Notes: generated from the sequence alone by a model not told the origin. A stretch of 12,381 nt of DNA from Nanobdellota archaeon (GCA_018830845.1 JAHJRS010000052.1:1-12381), one strand, 5' to 3'. Positions 1-6,909 are shown, counted from the first letter of the stretch. Numbers and translations are program-made.

Positions 1-245
1 CCAAAATCAACTTTAAGAAGCCCTCCGGCGGGAGTCTTGTCGTCATGAGAAGGAGTGTAATGTGCGGCATATTCATCGATTGAAAGGTTTACTGGAAATG
101 CCGGGTTTCCCCCAAGATCAAAAATTTTTCCCTCTATTAATTCGGCGATTTCCAACAAAGGAATTCCTTTTTTTATTTTAGGTTTTATCCATAATTTAAT
201 TTCACTTGCAATTTGCCCTGCTTTTATGATTTTTTCCTCATTCAT
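1..245 (-). CDS. map: Methionine aminopeptidase type II, N-terminal part (cut by left window edge)
   Basis: Read from an ATG at 245, this frame stays open to the window edge and gives 81 residues. It matches the start of archaeal (type II) methionine aminopeptidase, which removes the initiator methionine from nascent cytosolic proteins using two metal ions. Visible signatures are GGNPAFPVNLSIDEYAAHYTP (residues 45-65, broken here only by the position list: G45-G46-N47, PAFP 48-51, AHYTP 61-65 with H62) and LLKVDFG at the end. By family alignment D80 should be the first metal-ligand aspartate; the remaining ligands lie outside the window. The start is supported by a TATA box centred 26 bp upstream. 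The gene downstream is not visible, and the upstream neighbour (296-781) ends 50 bp away, so this gene appears to have its own promoter. Identification is firm; only completeness is unknown. Confidence 0.93.
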   Translation of the reverse strand, partial: MNEEKIIKAGQIASEIKLWIKPKIKKGIPLLEIAELIEGKIFDLGGNPAFPVNLSIDEYAAHYTPSHDDKTPAGGLLKVDF

Positions 246-266
246 TTATTAAAGTGAAAAATTACG

Positions 267-275
267 TATTTAAAT
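267..275 (-). promoter_or_regulatory. TATA box for map
   Basis: On the minus strand this reads ATTTAAATA, centred at 271, which is 26 bp before the ATG at 245. That spacing is what is expected for an archaeal promoter giving a leaderless or nearly leaderless transcript. The identical 9-mer sits at the same distance upstream of the gene at 6412-6909, which strengthens the call. Confidence 0.6.
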
Positions 276-295
276 GTTAATATCCTTTTTCAGAA

Positions 296-781
296 TTATT
301 TTTCCACACTTTTATCTTTAAGCCTTCTTGATTTTGGAATGAAATTTGTTATTTTTTCCTCACTGGCTTTTCCTGTTCCAAGCATGTCTTTAAGATATTT
401 TATAATCACAAAGCCTGTCATTCCTGTTTTTTTCAAAACTTCGTGGCCCATCATCCAGGTTTGCATTTCATCTTTGCTTAGTTCAACAATATTTTTTGTT
501 ATTTCATTTTTTAGAATCTGGGTGCCCTCAATTGAAAGTCTTATTCCATATTCTTCATCTTTTGCAAGATATAATCCTGCCCTTTCAACGAAGGATGTTT
601 TTTCAATTTCTCTTATTTTTTCCTTGTCAAAACTTCCCTGAAACAAAAAAACCTTTTCTTTTCCTCTTTTAAGAAGAATTCCCGGTATTTTTTTTATTCC
701 GAATTGTTCATTTAATCTTTTAATAAATTCTTTTTTCTCTTTTTCACTGAAGATTTTTAATTGTTCTGTTGGGGGAGTCAT
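296..781 (-). CDS. PUA-like RNA-binding protein resembling the C-terminal domain of RsmF/NOP2-type methyltransferases
   Basis: A 161-residue soluble protein with no membrane segment. Residues 64-130 hold the pattern ERAGLYLAKDEEYGIRLSIEG, then NIVELSKDEMQTWMMGHEV, then GMTGFVIIKYLKDMLGTGKA (listed as separate motifs), ending in NFIPKSRRLK. This resembles the PUA-like domain fused to the C-terminus of bacterial RsmF-type m5C methyltransferases, with the typical 'W/Y-M-x-G-x-x' and 'G-x-G-K...N-x-P-K-x-R-R' elements. The likely role is binding rRNA or tRNA. It starts 18 bp after the stop of the NOL1/NOP2/Sun methyltransferase upstream and has neither its own TATA box nor a clear Shine-Dalgarno sequence, so it is probably cotranscribed. 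Inference: the two proteins together rebuild the methyltransferase plus PUA architecture. A more general ribosome-biogenesis role remains possible. Confidence 0.72.
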   Translation of the reverse strand: MTPPTEQLKIFSEKEKKEFIKRLNEQFGIKKIPGILLKRGKEKVFLFQGSFDKEKIREIEKTSFVERAGLYLAKDEEYGIRLSIEGTQILKNEITKNIVELSKDEMQTWMMGHEVLKKTGMTGFVIIKYLKDMLGTGKASEEKITNFIPKSRRLKDKSVEK

Positions 782-799
782 TTTATTAATTTGAATTTT

Positions 800-1822
800 T
801 CATCCCAACCTCCTGAATTTAGCTAAAAAAAATCCCTCGGTGTTGTTGTCCTGAGGGTAAACTCTTTTTGTTTTTTTAACCCTTGAGTCATATTCCTTCC
901 CTTCCCATTGTGTTAAGCCGGGTCTTGTTTTTAGGGGAAGTTCAAAATCCAAAATTTCAATTTTATCCTTAAATTCATTTAAAATAAAATTAATGACTCC
1001 TTCATTTTCTTCTGGGGCATGTGTGCATGTAGAGTAAACAATCTCGCCTCCAATTTTTAGGGTCATAAATGCACTTTTTAGAAGTTCTTTTTGCAGTCTT
1101 GAAAGAGCTTTTATAGTTTTTGGATTCCACATGAGAAAAGTTTTGGGTGAACTTCTTAATGTCCCTTCCCCTGAACAAGGTGCATCCACAAGAATTTTGT
1201 CAAAATAAATTTTTTGTTCTTTAATTTTTCTGCAAAAACTTCTTCCGTCTTTACGTGTTATTATTGTGTTTGTTATTCCGCATCTTTCAAGGTTTGAAGC
1301 CAAAATTCTCATTCTTCCAAGTGAAACTTCATTTGCAATTATTGTTCCGGTGTTTTTCATAACGTTTCCCGCCTGGGTGGTTTTACTTCCAGGTGAAGCG
1401 CACAAATCAAGGAATATTTCATTCTCTTTCGGATTAAGGGCCATTATAGGGAGCATACTTGACAATTCTTGTATGTAATAATATCCTAATAAATGCTCAA
1501 GAGTTCTTCCCAGTTCTCCTGGTTCAAGTTTTGCAAGATTTTTATTGATTAGAATCTCTCTTTCCCTCTCTGAGGGAGTTTTTCCTTCAACAATTAAAAT
1601 TTCAGGATAGTTCTTCCAGGGTTGAATCAGTTTCCATTTGTAATCTTCTAATTTTTTAATCAGCTCCTCAGAATTTATTTTCATTGTGTTGACGCGAATT
1701 GTGTTAACAGGTTCGGTTTTTACAATTTTCCAATAATTTTTCTGGTCATTCGTGTCAGGAATAAGTCTATTCATTCTTTCAATAAAAAGAGGTTTTGGTT
1801 CAGGAATTTTTCTTTCTTTCAT
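800..1822 (-). CDS. NOL1/NOP2/Sun family RNA (cytosine-5) methyltransferase
   Basis: A 340-residue S-adenosylmethionine-dependent enzyme that methylates C5 of cytosine in rRNA or tRNA. Motifs in order: RVNT (43-46) in the N-terminal RNA-binding part; the SAM-binding loop DLCASPGSKTTQ (139-150); the motif IV cysteine in DAPCSGEG (213-220, C216); and the motif VI catalytic cysteine in YSTCTHAPEENE (263-274, C266). Both family cysteines are present, as expected for the covalent attack and release mechanism. The C-terminus carries the usual RVYPQDNNTEGFFLAKF element (320-336). Length is normal for the archaeal catalytic core, and the protein stops without a fused PUA domain; that domain appears to be the next gene. 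A TATA box 26 bp upstream supports the ATG at 1822. The family is certain; whether the target is rRNA or tRNA cannot be told from the sequence. Confidence 0.93.
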   Translation of the reverse strand: MKERKIPEPKPLFIERMNRLIPDTNDQKNYWKIVKTEPVNTIRVNTMKINSEELIKKLEDYKWKLIQPWKNYPEILIVEGKTPSEREREILINKNLAKLEPGELGRTLEHLLGYYYIQELSSMLPIMALNPKENEIFLDLCASPGSKTTQAGNVMKNTGTIIANEVSLGRMRILASNLERCGITNTIITRKDGRSFCRKIKEQKIYFDKILVDAPCSGEGTLRSSPKTFLMWNPKTIKALSRLQKELLKSAFMTLKIGGEIVYSTCTHAPEENEGVINFILNEFKDKIEILDFELPLKTRPGLTQWEGKEYDSRVKKTKRVYPQDNNTEGFFLAKFRRLG

Positions 1823-1843
1823 GATTTTAAGATGGATATTTTT

Positions 1844-1852
1844 GTTTATAAG
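1844..1852 (-). promoter_or_regulatory. TATA box for the m5C methyltransferase operon
   Basis: The minus strand reads CTTATAAAC, centred at 1848, 26 bp before the ATG at 1822. It lies in the 91-bp divergent gap shared with the plus-strand gene at 1914 and probably drives both the methyltransferase and the PUA-like gene. Confidence 0.6.
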
Positions 1853-1874
1853 ATTAAGGATTATTGCTCTTCAG

Positions 1875-1894
1875 AATAAAAAGAAATAAAAAGA
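1875..1894 (+). repeat. Two tandem copies of AATAAAAAGA, likely containing the TATA element of the gene at 1914
   Basis: A 10-bp unit is repeated exactly twice (1875-1884 and 1885-1894). Each copy contains a TATA-like AATAAAAA. The second copy is centred about 25 bp upstream of the ATG at 1914, the expected TATA distance; the first is one helical turn further away. The repeat is seen directly; its promoter role is inferred from spacing. Confidence 0.5.
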
Positions 1895-1913
1895 ATCTTT
1901 TACCTCTCTTCTT

Positions 1914-2324
1914 ATGGATGATTTTTATTTTTCGATTTGTGGCAGACCCCATGAGATTCAGAAGGTTTATAACAGATTAAGAAGTTTTTTTTCGGAGTTA
2001 GATTATGCTTCTGATTCATATTTTAAAACCCTTCTTCTTCCAAGGGGAACTTCCGAAATTGAGGTTTTGAGTAAAAAAGGATATATCGTTTCTTTTTTTG
2101 GAAAGGACTTTTCAGTCTATTCAAACTTTACTACAAATTTTTTAAGAAATTCCGGTTCAACCAGAGGTTACAATTCAAAGCTAGTTCTAAAAGTTTCTTC
2201 AGATAACCCTTTGAAACTTATGGAATTGGTTTCATCGATTGAAAGTGTTGATCCTTTGTTTGAGAATAAGGAAAATTATAGTTTTGCGGAAGGGGGAAAT
2301 TCAGATTTTTTGGATTTACTTTAA
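1914..2324 (+). CDS. Hypothetical protein, 136 aa
   Basis: I do not recognise a family. The protein is soluble, with no signal peptide or membrane segment, and is rich in serine, phenylalanine and leucine. The start FYFSICGRP (4-12) followed by a helix (13-29), then alternating beta-like stretches (FKTLLL 37-42, YIVSFF 57-62, SKLVLKV 88-94) and a second helix (98-110), suggests a small alpha/beta fold, possibly ferredoxin-like. The C-terminus is acidic (DFLDLL). The ATG at 1914 is chosen because a TATA-like repeat lies about 25 bp upstream and no Shine-Dalgarno sequence is present. It diverges from the m5C methyltransferase and ends only 4 bp from the polB stop codon. It is probably a real gene because it fills the space between two tightly packed genes and has a promoter. 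Function unknown. Confidence 0.7.
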   Translation: MDDFYFSICGRPHEIQKVYNRLRSFFSELDYASDSYFKTLLLPRGTSEIEVLSKKGYIVSFFGKDFSVYSNFTTNFLRNSGSTRGYNSKLVLKVSSDNPLKLMELVSSIESVDPLFENKENYSFAEGGNSDFLDLL

Positions 2325-2328
2325 AAAA

Positions 2329-4794
2329 TTAAAACCATTTTTTTAGGCTTTCCTGTTTTTTTCCGTCCAAAATTTCTTTGATGTTTATTCCAAAAACTTG
2401 GAAGATGTTTTCAGCAGATGGAATAATTTGCTTTTCAAGGTAGTAATTTAAGTCATATTCCCCGGGATCACCTTCAAGTTTTACTCTGTCCCGAACGAGT
2501 TTGCTTTTTGTGTTTGTTTCGGCAATGTAATACCTCAGGGGGGATAAAATTTCAACAGGAATTCCTTTTTCCTGCATTTTTCTTGCAGCAATAACATGGG
2601 GGGTTATTGATTTGTATGACTCCAGAGGTTTTTTAATCTGGGATTTTATCATAATTTCTTTTTTTTGAATTTTTCTTGTTTTTAGTTTCTCTACAATTTT
2701 AATTAAATATTCCAGAGCCCTTTTCTCATTCCCTTCTTTAAGAATTAGTTTTATTATCTGATTTTGAGTGATTCTGGAAAGTTCACACCAATCCCTTCGG
2801 ACGGTTTCAAAACCCCTTATCTTTATTTTTTCATCTTCATCAATCATTGCGTATTTTTTCTTTGCTCCTGTTTCTCCAGAACGGGTTTTCACCCATAACC
2901 CTCTTTTGAAAAAATCTTCAAGCTCAATATGCATAACCCCCGGCAGTTCCTCATTCAGTTTTTTTAGAAGTTCTCTAATTTCCTTTTTGGATTTATTTTC
3001 GCGTGTGAACGCAACCGAATCTGTGTCCCCATAAATCACCCTGTGCCCGGCTTCTTCTATTTTTTTTATTGTTTCAATGTTGTATTTTCTTACAAACGCA
3101 AGAATTGTTGAGGATGCTTCCCATGAATAGTATCTTGCCCCAAAAAAGCCCACATATCCATGTGCTGATGCTGACAGAATCTTAAAGGCATTACTTCTTG
3201 CCTTGGTTATGGGGTTTGGGTTATTTTTGTAATCCTCCTTGAATTTTTTTCTTTTTTCAAAAATCTCTTTTAACAGGACCGGAAAAAATCCGGGGTTTTT
3301 TGAAAAATAAAAAATTCTTTTTTTGCCCCCCACATTTACTTCTGGGGATTTTATTGAATTTGTTTTTGAATCAGTAAGTGTTCCCTTTGAAATATTATGG
3401 GAGATTATTATTGAAGTGTGCATCGAGGTAAAATCGAACATGACAAGGTTTTCATAGAGCCCCGGTTTTGGTTCATATACAAATGCCCCCTCTACAGGGG
3501 CCCTTTTTCTCCTTTCTTCAATTTCATTAACCCCTGGTTTTTTTTCAGGGATTTCGTCAAATTCTTCAAGGTTATGCAAAATATAGGATTCAATTTGTTT
3601 TGAAAGACCATTTCTTGAAATTTCAAATATGGGTTCTTTTATTATTCTTGAAAACTCAATAATATCCGGCCAGAATTTTTCAAAAAGCTGAAATGTCAAA
3701 TCAGAGTCGTGGAGGTTGTATTCAAAGTACAAATCCCAGTCCTTAACTTTGGAAGAGTGGGCAATTTCAAAATCTTTTTTTGAATCTTTTAAAAATTCTT
3801 TTGACACCTCATTTAAGGACAAGGACTCAGATTGCATGTACTGAGAATAGGTTGTTTTTATGAATTTTAATAAATCAACATGGGTTATTCCCGAAATTTT
3901 TGCCCTCATTGAAATCCCTCTTGAAATTTTTGGTTCACTTGAATCAACTCCAAGTGGAAGTGGAACCCTTAAAATTTTTGCCCTTGTTTTAAGAAAGGGT
4001 AAATCAAAATTGTCAGAGTTATATCCTACCAAAAAATCGGGTGAGAATTTTTTTACTTCCTCTGAAAATTTTTCCAGAAGTTCTCTTTCATTTTTTACAA
4101 ATTCAACATATTTTTTGCTTGTTTGCTTCTTTTTCCAGGAAATAACTTTTTTGAAGTTGTTCGAAAAGAGGGAGATCATTAAAATTTCCCCTTTTTCAGG
4201 TTTTAGTGAGTCTGTTTCAAGATCATAGGCAAGGACTTTTGGAGAAAATTTAGTTTCATTTTTTATTTCTTCTTTTTTTGTGAGCTTTATGACAAATTCT
4301 GTTCCAATAATGTTATCTATTCCCCCAAAATCCGAAGAGTTGTTTAAAACATCTCCTGAAATTTTATACCATCTCATAGGATAAATTTTTTTATCAATGA
4401 TATATGATGTTATTAATCCAAGATCATAGCCCCTTCTTTTTTCAATTTCAGATATTCCAAGCCGGTCTGCAATGTCATGAAGGTCTTTGTAATTTGTTCC
4501 AAAAATTTTCAGGGCCTTTACTTTTTTGCCCAGAAAAAATTTACTTTTTTCTTCAACTCTTTCCACCTTTGTTTCTCTTCCCTTGTTTTCAAAAGAAATT
4601 GATTTCACATAATCAATAACTTCTTTTGTTTTTTTCCCGGTTATTTTGTCTTTTAATATCGCCCAGAAATATGGTTCAAAATCGTCGATTACACAAATTC
4701 TTCTTCCTATTTTATCTCTGCCGAAAATTCTTATGTAGTTTCTGGATTCAAAATCAAAATAGTCATAATCTATTGGGATGAACTCCGTTTCCAT
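2329..4794 (-). CDS. polB: Family B DNA polymerase with 3'-5' proofreading exonuclease
   Basis: An 821-residue archaeal replicative/repair DNA polymerase, slightly longer than the roughly 775-800 usual in Euryarchaeota. The N-terminal domain has FEPYFWAILKD (39-49). Exonuclease residues are intact: Exo I DLETDSL (D191, E193), Exo II YNSDNFD (258-264), Exo III YNLHD (Y359, D363). The polymerase domain has VEGAFVYEPKPG (434-445), motif A DFTSMHTSII (454-463), motif B KILSASAHGYVGF (538-550), motif C YGDTDS (588-593) and KKKYA (645-649). Catalytic aspartates D454, D590 and D592 are present. Motif A normally reads S-L-Y-P-S and motif B K-x3-N-S-x-Y-G, so the residues at the steric-gate tyrosine (H459) and at the N and Y of motif B (A542, H545) differ. 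The last eight residues, QESLKKWF, fit a PCNA-interacting peptide. It is transcribed divergently from 4881 and converges on the gene at 1914. Confidence 0.97.
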   Translation of the reverse strand: METEFIPIDYDYFDFESRNYIRIFGRDKIGRRICVIDDFEPYFWAILKDKITGKKTKEVIDYVKSISFENKGRETKVERVEEKSKFFLGKKVKALKIFGTNYKDLHDIADRLGISEIEKRRGYDLGLITSYIIDKKIYPMRWYKISGDVLNNSSDFGGIDNIIGTEFVIKLTKKEEIKNETKFSPKVLAYDLETDSLKPEKGEILMISLFSNNFKKVISWKKKQTSKKYVEFVKNERELLEKFSEEVKKFSPDFLVGYNSDNFDLPFLKTRAKILRVPLPLGVDSSEPKISRGISMRAKISGITHVDLLKFIKTTYSQYMQSESLSLNEVSKEFLKDSKKDFEIAHSSKVKDWDLYFEYNLHDSDLTFQLFEKFWPDIIEFSRIIKEPIFEISRNGLSKQIESYILHNLEEFDEIPEKKPGVNEIEERRKRAPVEGAFVYEPKPGLYENLVMFDFTSMHTSIIISHNISKGTLTDSKTNSIKSPEVNVGGKKRIFYFSKNPGFFPVLLKEIFEKRKKFKEDYKNNPNPITKARSNAFKILSASAHGYVGFFGARYYSWEASSTILAFVRKYNIETIKKIEEAGHRVIYGDTDSVAFTRENKSKKEIRELLKKLNEELPGVMHIELEDFFKRGLWVKTRSGETGAKKKYAMIDEDEKIKIRGFETVRRDWCELSRITQNQIIKLILKEGNEKRALEYLIKIVEKLKTRKIQKKEIMIKSQIKKPLESYKSITPHVIAARKMQEKGIPVEILSPLRYYIAETNTKSKLVRDRVKLEGDPGEYDLNYYLEKQIIPSAENIFQVFGINIKEILDGKKQESLKKWF

Positions 4795-4814
4795 AAAAAA
4801 ATGAAGAGAATTAA

Positions 4815-4824
4815 TTTTATAAGG
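4815..4824 (-). promoter_or_regulatory. TATA box for polB
   Basis: The minus strand reads CCTTATAAAA, centred about 25 bp before the ATG at 4794. It lies in the 86-bp divergent gap between polB and the unknown gene at 4881. Confidence 0.6.
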
Positions 4825-4851
4825 TTAAGTAAACAAAACTCAAGGGTAAGA

Positions 4852-4862
4852 TTTATATATAA
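4852..4862 (+). promoter_or_regulatory. TATA box for the gene at 4881
   Basis: TTTATATATAA is centred about 24 bp upstream of the ATG at 4881. It is the strongest-looking TATA element in the window and faces away from the polB TATA box. Confidence 0.65.
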
Positions 4863-4880
4863 CTTCACAGTGGCAATAAA

Positions 4881-5339
4881 ATGGATGACCTCAAGAAAAT
4901 TTCTCCCAGAGGAAAAATTGATGAAGCAAGGAAGGTTTACAAGGAGTTTTATCATGAAGGGGGAAAATTTTACAATAAAAGTATTGTCGATTTGGACTTG
5001 GGGGAAAGAAAAGACTTAGTAGGAATTTTTTACAAAGATATCAATGGAATTTCTTTAAAGGATATTCCTCCAAAACAAATTTATGCTCTTTCTTACAGAT
5101 TCCATAAACTTTCCGAAGATCTTGTTCTAAAATATGGGGAAGATTCAAAAGAAGAATTAATTCTTAACAAAATTAAAAATCTTGAAAATTTAAGTGGGGG
5201 CTATGAAAGGGACAGGCTTTTGGAATCTCTTTCAATAGAACTTGAAGATGAACTTGCAACAAATGTTTCCTTTAAATTTAACTGCGCTATTGGAAAGATT
5301 TACCCTTTTAATAATTACCAAGAAGATGTTCCTTTCTAA
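4881..5339 (+). CDS. Hypothetical protein between polB and fen1, 152 aa
   Basis: Unrecognised. The protein is soluble and appears mostly helical: helices are likely at about 12-27 (KIDEARKVYKEFYHEG region), 64-84 and 87-126, with many charged residues and a slightly acidic balance. There is no metal-binding cysteine cluster; the single cysteine is in FNCAIG (133-138). The C-terminal YPFNNYQEDVPF (141-152) is aromatic and acidic, but does not match the PCNA-interacting consensus seen at the ends of its two neighbours. The ATG at 4881 is placed by the TATA box 24 bp upstream. It diverges from polB over 86 bp and precedes fen1 by 38 bp in the same direction, so a link with replication or repair is a reasonable guess from position alone. 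I would not assign a function. Confidence 0.75.
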   Translation: MDDLKKISPRGKIDEARKVYKEFYHEGGKFYNKSIVDLDLGERKDLVGIFYKDINGISLKDIPPKQIYALSYRFHKLSEDLVLKYGEDSKEELILNKIKNLENLSGGYERDRLLESLSIELEDELATNVSFKFNCAIGKIYPFNNYQEDVPF

Positions 5340-5343
5340 AAGG

Positions 5344-5355
5344 TTAAATATTTAA
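5344..5355 (+). promoter_or_regulatory. Probable TATA box for fen1
   Basis: TTAAATATTTAA, a perfect palindrome, is centred about 28 bp before the fen1 ATG and starts just after the stop codon of the preceding gene. There is no Shine-Dalgarno sequence before fen1, which fits a separate, nearly leaderless transcript, although readthrough from the upstream gene is also possible. Confidence 0.45.
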
Positions 5356-5377
5356 CTTTATCTTTCTCTTTTTAAAT

Positions 5378-6415
5378 ATGGGATTAAATATTCGTGAAAT
5401 TGTATCCAGAAAGGATTTGGATGTTGCAGAACTAAAAGGCAAAGTTGTTTGTGTTGATGCATTTAATGTTCTTTATCAGTTTTTGTCGACAATAAGACAG
5501 GCGGATGGGACCCCCTTGAGAGATGATAATGGAAATATAACTTCCCACTTATCTGGAATTTTTTACAGAAATCTTTCGCTTTTATCCGAAGGGGTAAAAA
5601 TGGTTTATGTTTTTGATGGAGAACCTCCAAGGTTAAAGGAAAAAATCCACGAGGTTAGGGGTAACTTGAGGAATGCTGCAAAAGAAAAATATGAAAAAGC
5701 AAGAATGGGGGAGGACCTTGATGAAATGAAAAGATATTCTTCGCAACTTATACGGCTTGAAGATGAAATGATTGAAGAGTCCAAGGAACTTTTGCAGGCT
5801 TTGGGAATCTGTGTTATCCAGGCTCCAAGCGAAGGGGAAGCAGAAGCTTCATATTTGTCGAGAAAAGAGGGAATTTATGGAGTTGTCAGTCAGGATTATG
5901 ATTCTCTTATTTTTGGTGCTCCGGTTTTAATACGGAATCTGACGGTTTCAAGAAAAAAAAGAACCCCTTCAGGATACATTGAGGTCAAGCCGGAAAAAAT
6001 TATTCTTAGTGATTTTCTAAGTGAATTGAATATAAATCAAGATCAGTTAATTTCTCTTGCGATTTTGGTTGGAACAGACTACAATCCCAAAGGCATTCCA
6101 AGAATTGGTCAAAAAAAGGCATTGAAAATTGTGCAGGAATTTAAAACCCCTGAAAAAATTTTTGAAAGTGTAAAAGACAAAATTAATGAACTCCCTGAGA
6201 AAGATAAATTTGACTGGGAGGTTATATTTTCACTTTTGCGCGCTCCCAAAACAAAAGATTTTGATATAAAATTTCCTCAAATTGATTTTGAAAAAATAAA
6301 GGAAATTCTTGTTGAAAGGCATCAGTTTTCAGAGGAAAGAGTTAACAATCAAATTGATAAGCTTGTTGGGTTGAAGAAAACAAAAAATCAGAAGAGTCTG
6401 AATAAGTGGTTTTAA
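5378..6415 (+). CDS. fen1: Flap endonuclease 1
   Basis: A 345-residue structure-specific nuclease, the normal archaeal length, that removes 5' flaps during Okazaki fragment maturation and base-excision repair. The N-terminal MGLNIREIVS is the family start, where the processed N-terminal glycine approaches the DNA. Metal-binding acids are all present: D27 (VDAFN), D80 (FDGEPP), E152 and E154 (APSEGEAEAS), D173 and D175 (SQDYDSL) and D234 (GTDYN). The helix-two-turn-helix DNA-binding region follows at about 232-253 (GIPRIGQKKALKIV). The C-terminal eight residues QKSLNKWF (338-345) form a PCNA-interacting peptide almost identical to that of PolB in this window. The stop codon overlaps the 3' end of the convergent gene at 6412 by 4 bp. 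Identification is certain. Confidence 0.98.
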   Translation: MGLNIREIVSRKDLDVAELKGKVVCVDAFNVLYQFLSTIRQADGTPLRDDNGNITSHLSGIFYRNLSLLSEGVKMVYVFDGEPPRLKEKIHEVRGNLRNAAKEKYEKARMGEDLDEMKRYSSQLIRLEDEMIEESKELLQALGICVIQAPSEGEAEASYLSRKEGIYGVVSQDYDSLIFGAPVLIRNLTVSRKKRTPSGYIEVKPEKIILSDFLSELNINQDQLISLAILVGTDYNPKGIPRIGQKKALKIVQEFKTPEKIFESVKDKINELPEKDKFDWEVIFSLLRAPKTKDFDIKFPQIDFEKIKEILVERHQFSEERVNNQIDKLVGLKKTKNQKSLNKWF

Positions 6416-6909
6416 TGTCTTGGTTTTTTAAACAAAAATATTAGTCCTATAAAAATTAATAAAAATGAAACAATCGAGGTTCCCATAGGAGAATATACTA
6501 AGGGTTCAAGAATTGCTGCTCCTGATATTTTTAAAGGAGAATAAACAAAAAGCCCAATTCCAGATAGGATAAAAATAAAACCAAACATTCTCTTTAGGAA
6601 TTTGTAAGAATCCCGGATAGGATTTGGTTTTCCCAAAAGTTTTGCCTGATTTCTATAACCTGAACCAATACCTTTTGTCAGATAATATTTTGTTTCTACT
6701 TTTTCTCCTTCTTTTTGGGTGTATGCTTTTAATGCTCCATATTTTATTAAATCTTTTAAATTTTCTTTTATTTCTAAAGAATTAAGGGTTTCGTCCCTGC
6801 CATCTTCTTCAAGAATTTTTTTTAATTCTTTGAATGACAGCCCTTCTTCAGAGGGAATAATTCTTATAATGTCCTGCTTTAATTCATCAAGGTCTTCAAG
6901 TCTCTTCAT
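6412..6909 (-). CDS. Winged-helix protein with two C-terminal membrane segments
   Basis: A 165-residue protein of unrecognised family. Residues 7-78 look like a winged helix: helix 1 (7-18), helix 2 (26-35, FKELKKILEE), a recognition-like helix (45-58, LEIKENLKDLIKYGAL) and a strand-turn-strand wing (60-77, KAYTQKEGEKVETKYYLT). A basic linker follows (79-107), then two hydrophobic segments at about 108-124 and 145-160, ending in KKPRH. This suggests a DNA-binding or protein-binding domain held at the membrane, perhaps a membrane-bound regulator; that role is inference. A TATA box 26 bp upstream supports the ATG at 6909. It converges on fen1 with a 4-bp overlap of the coding ends, and follows the membrane protein gene at 6974 by 64 bp in the same direction. 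Confidence 0.75.
   Translation of the reverse strand: MKRLEDLDELKQDIIRIIPSEEGLSFKELKKILEEDGRDETLNSLEIKENLKDLIKYGALKAYTQKEGEKVETKYYLTKGIGSGYRNQAKLLGKPNPIRDSYKFLKRMFGFIFILSGIGLFVYSPLKISGAAILEPLVYSPMGTSIVSFLLIFIGLIFLFKKPRH

Noticed and set aside
2338..2344. Run of seven T as a terminator for the gene at 1914
   Set aside because: The run encodes the K-K of the PolB C-terminus on the other strand, and similar T-runs are everywhere on this strand. It could contribute to termination but cannot be singled out.
2329..4794. PolB as an inactivated polymerase because of the changed motifs A and B
   Set aside because: The metal-binding aspartates of motifs A and C, the motif B lysine, the K-K-K-Y-A element and all exonuclease residues are intact, which argues for an active enzyme.
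4770..5019. Short frames on both strands across the polB divergent gap
   Set aside because: They overlap the promoter elements and the starts of polB and the 4881 gene, and their products look like random translation.
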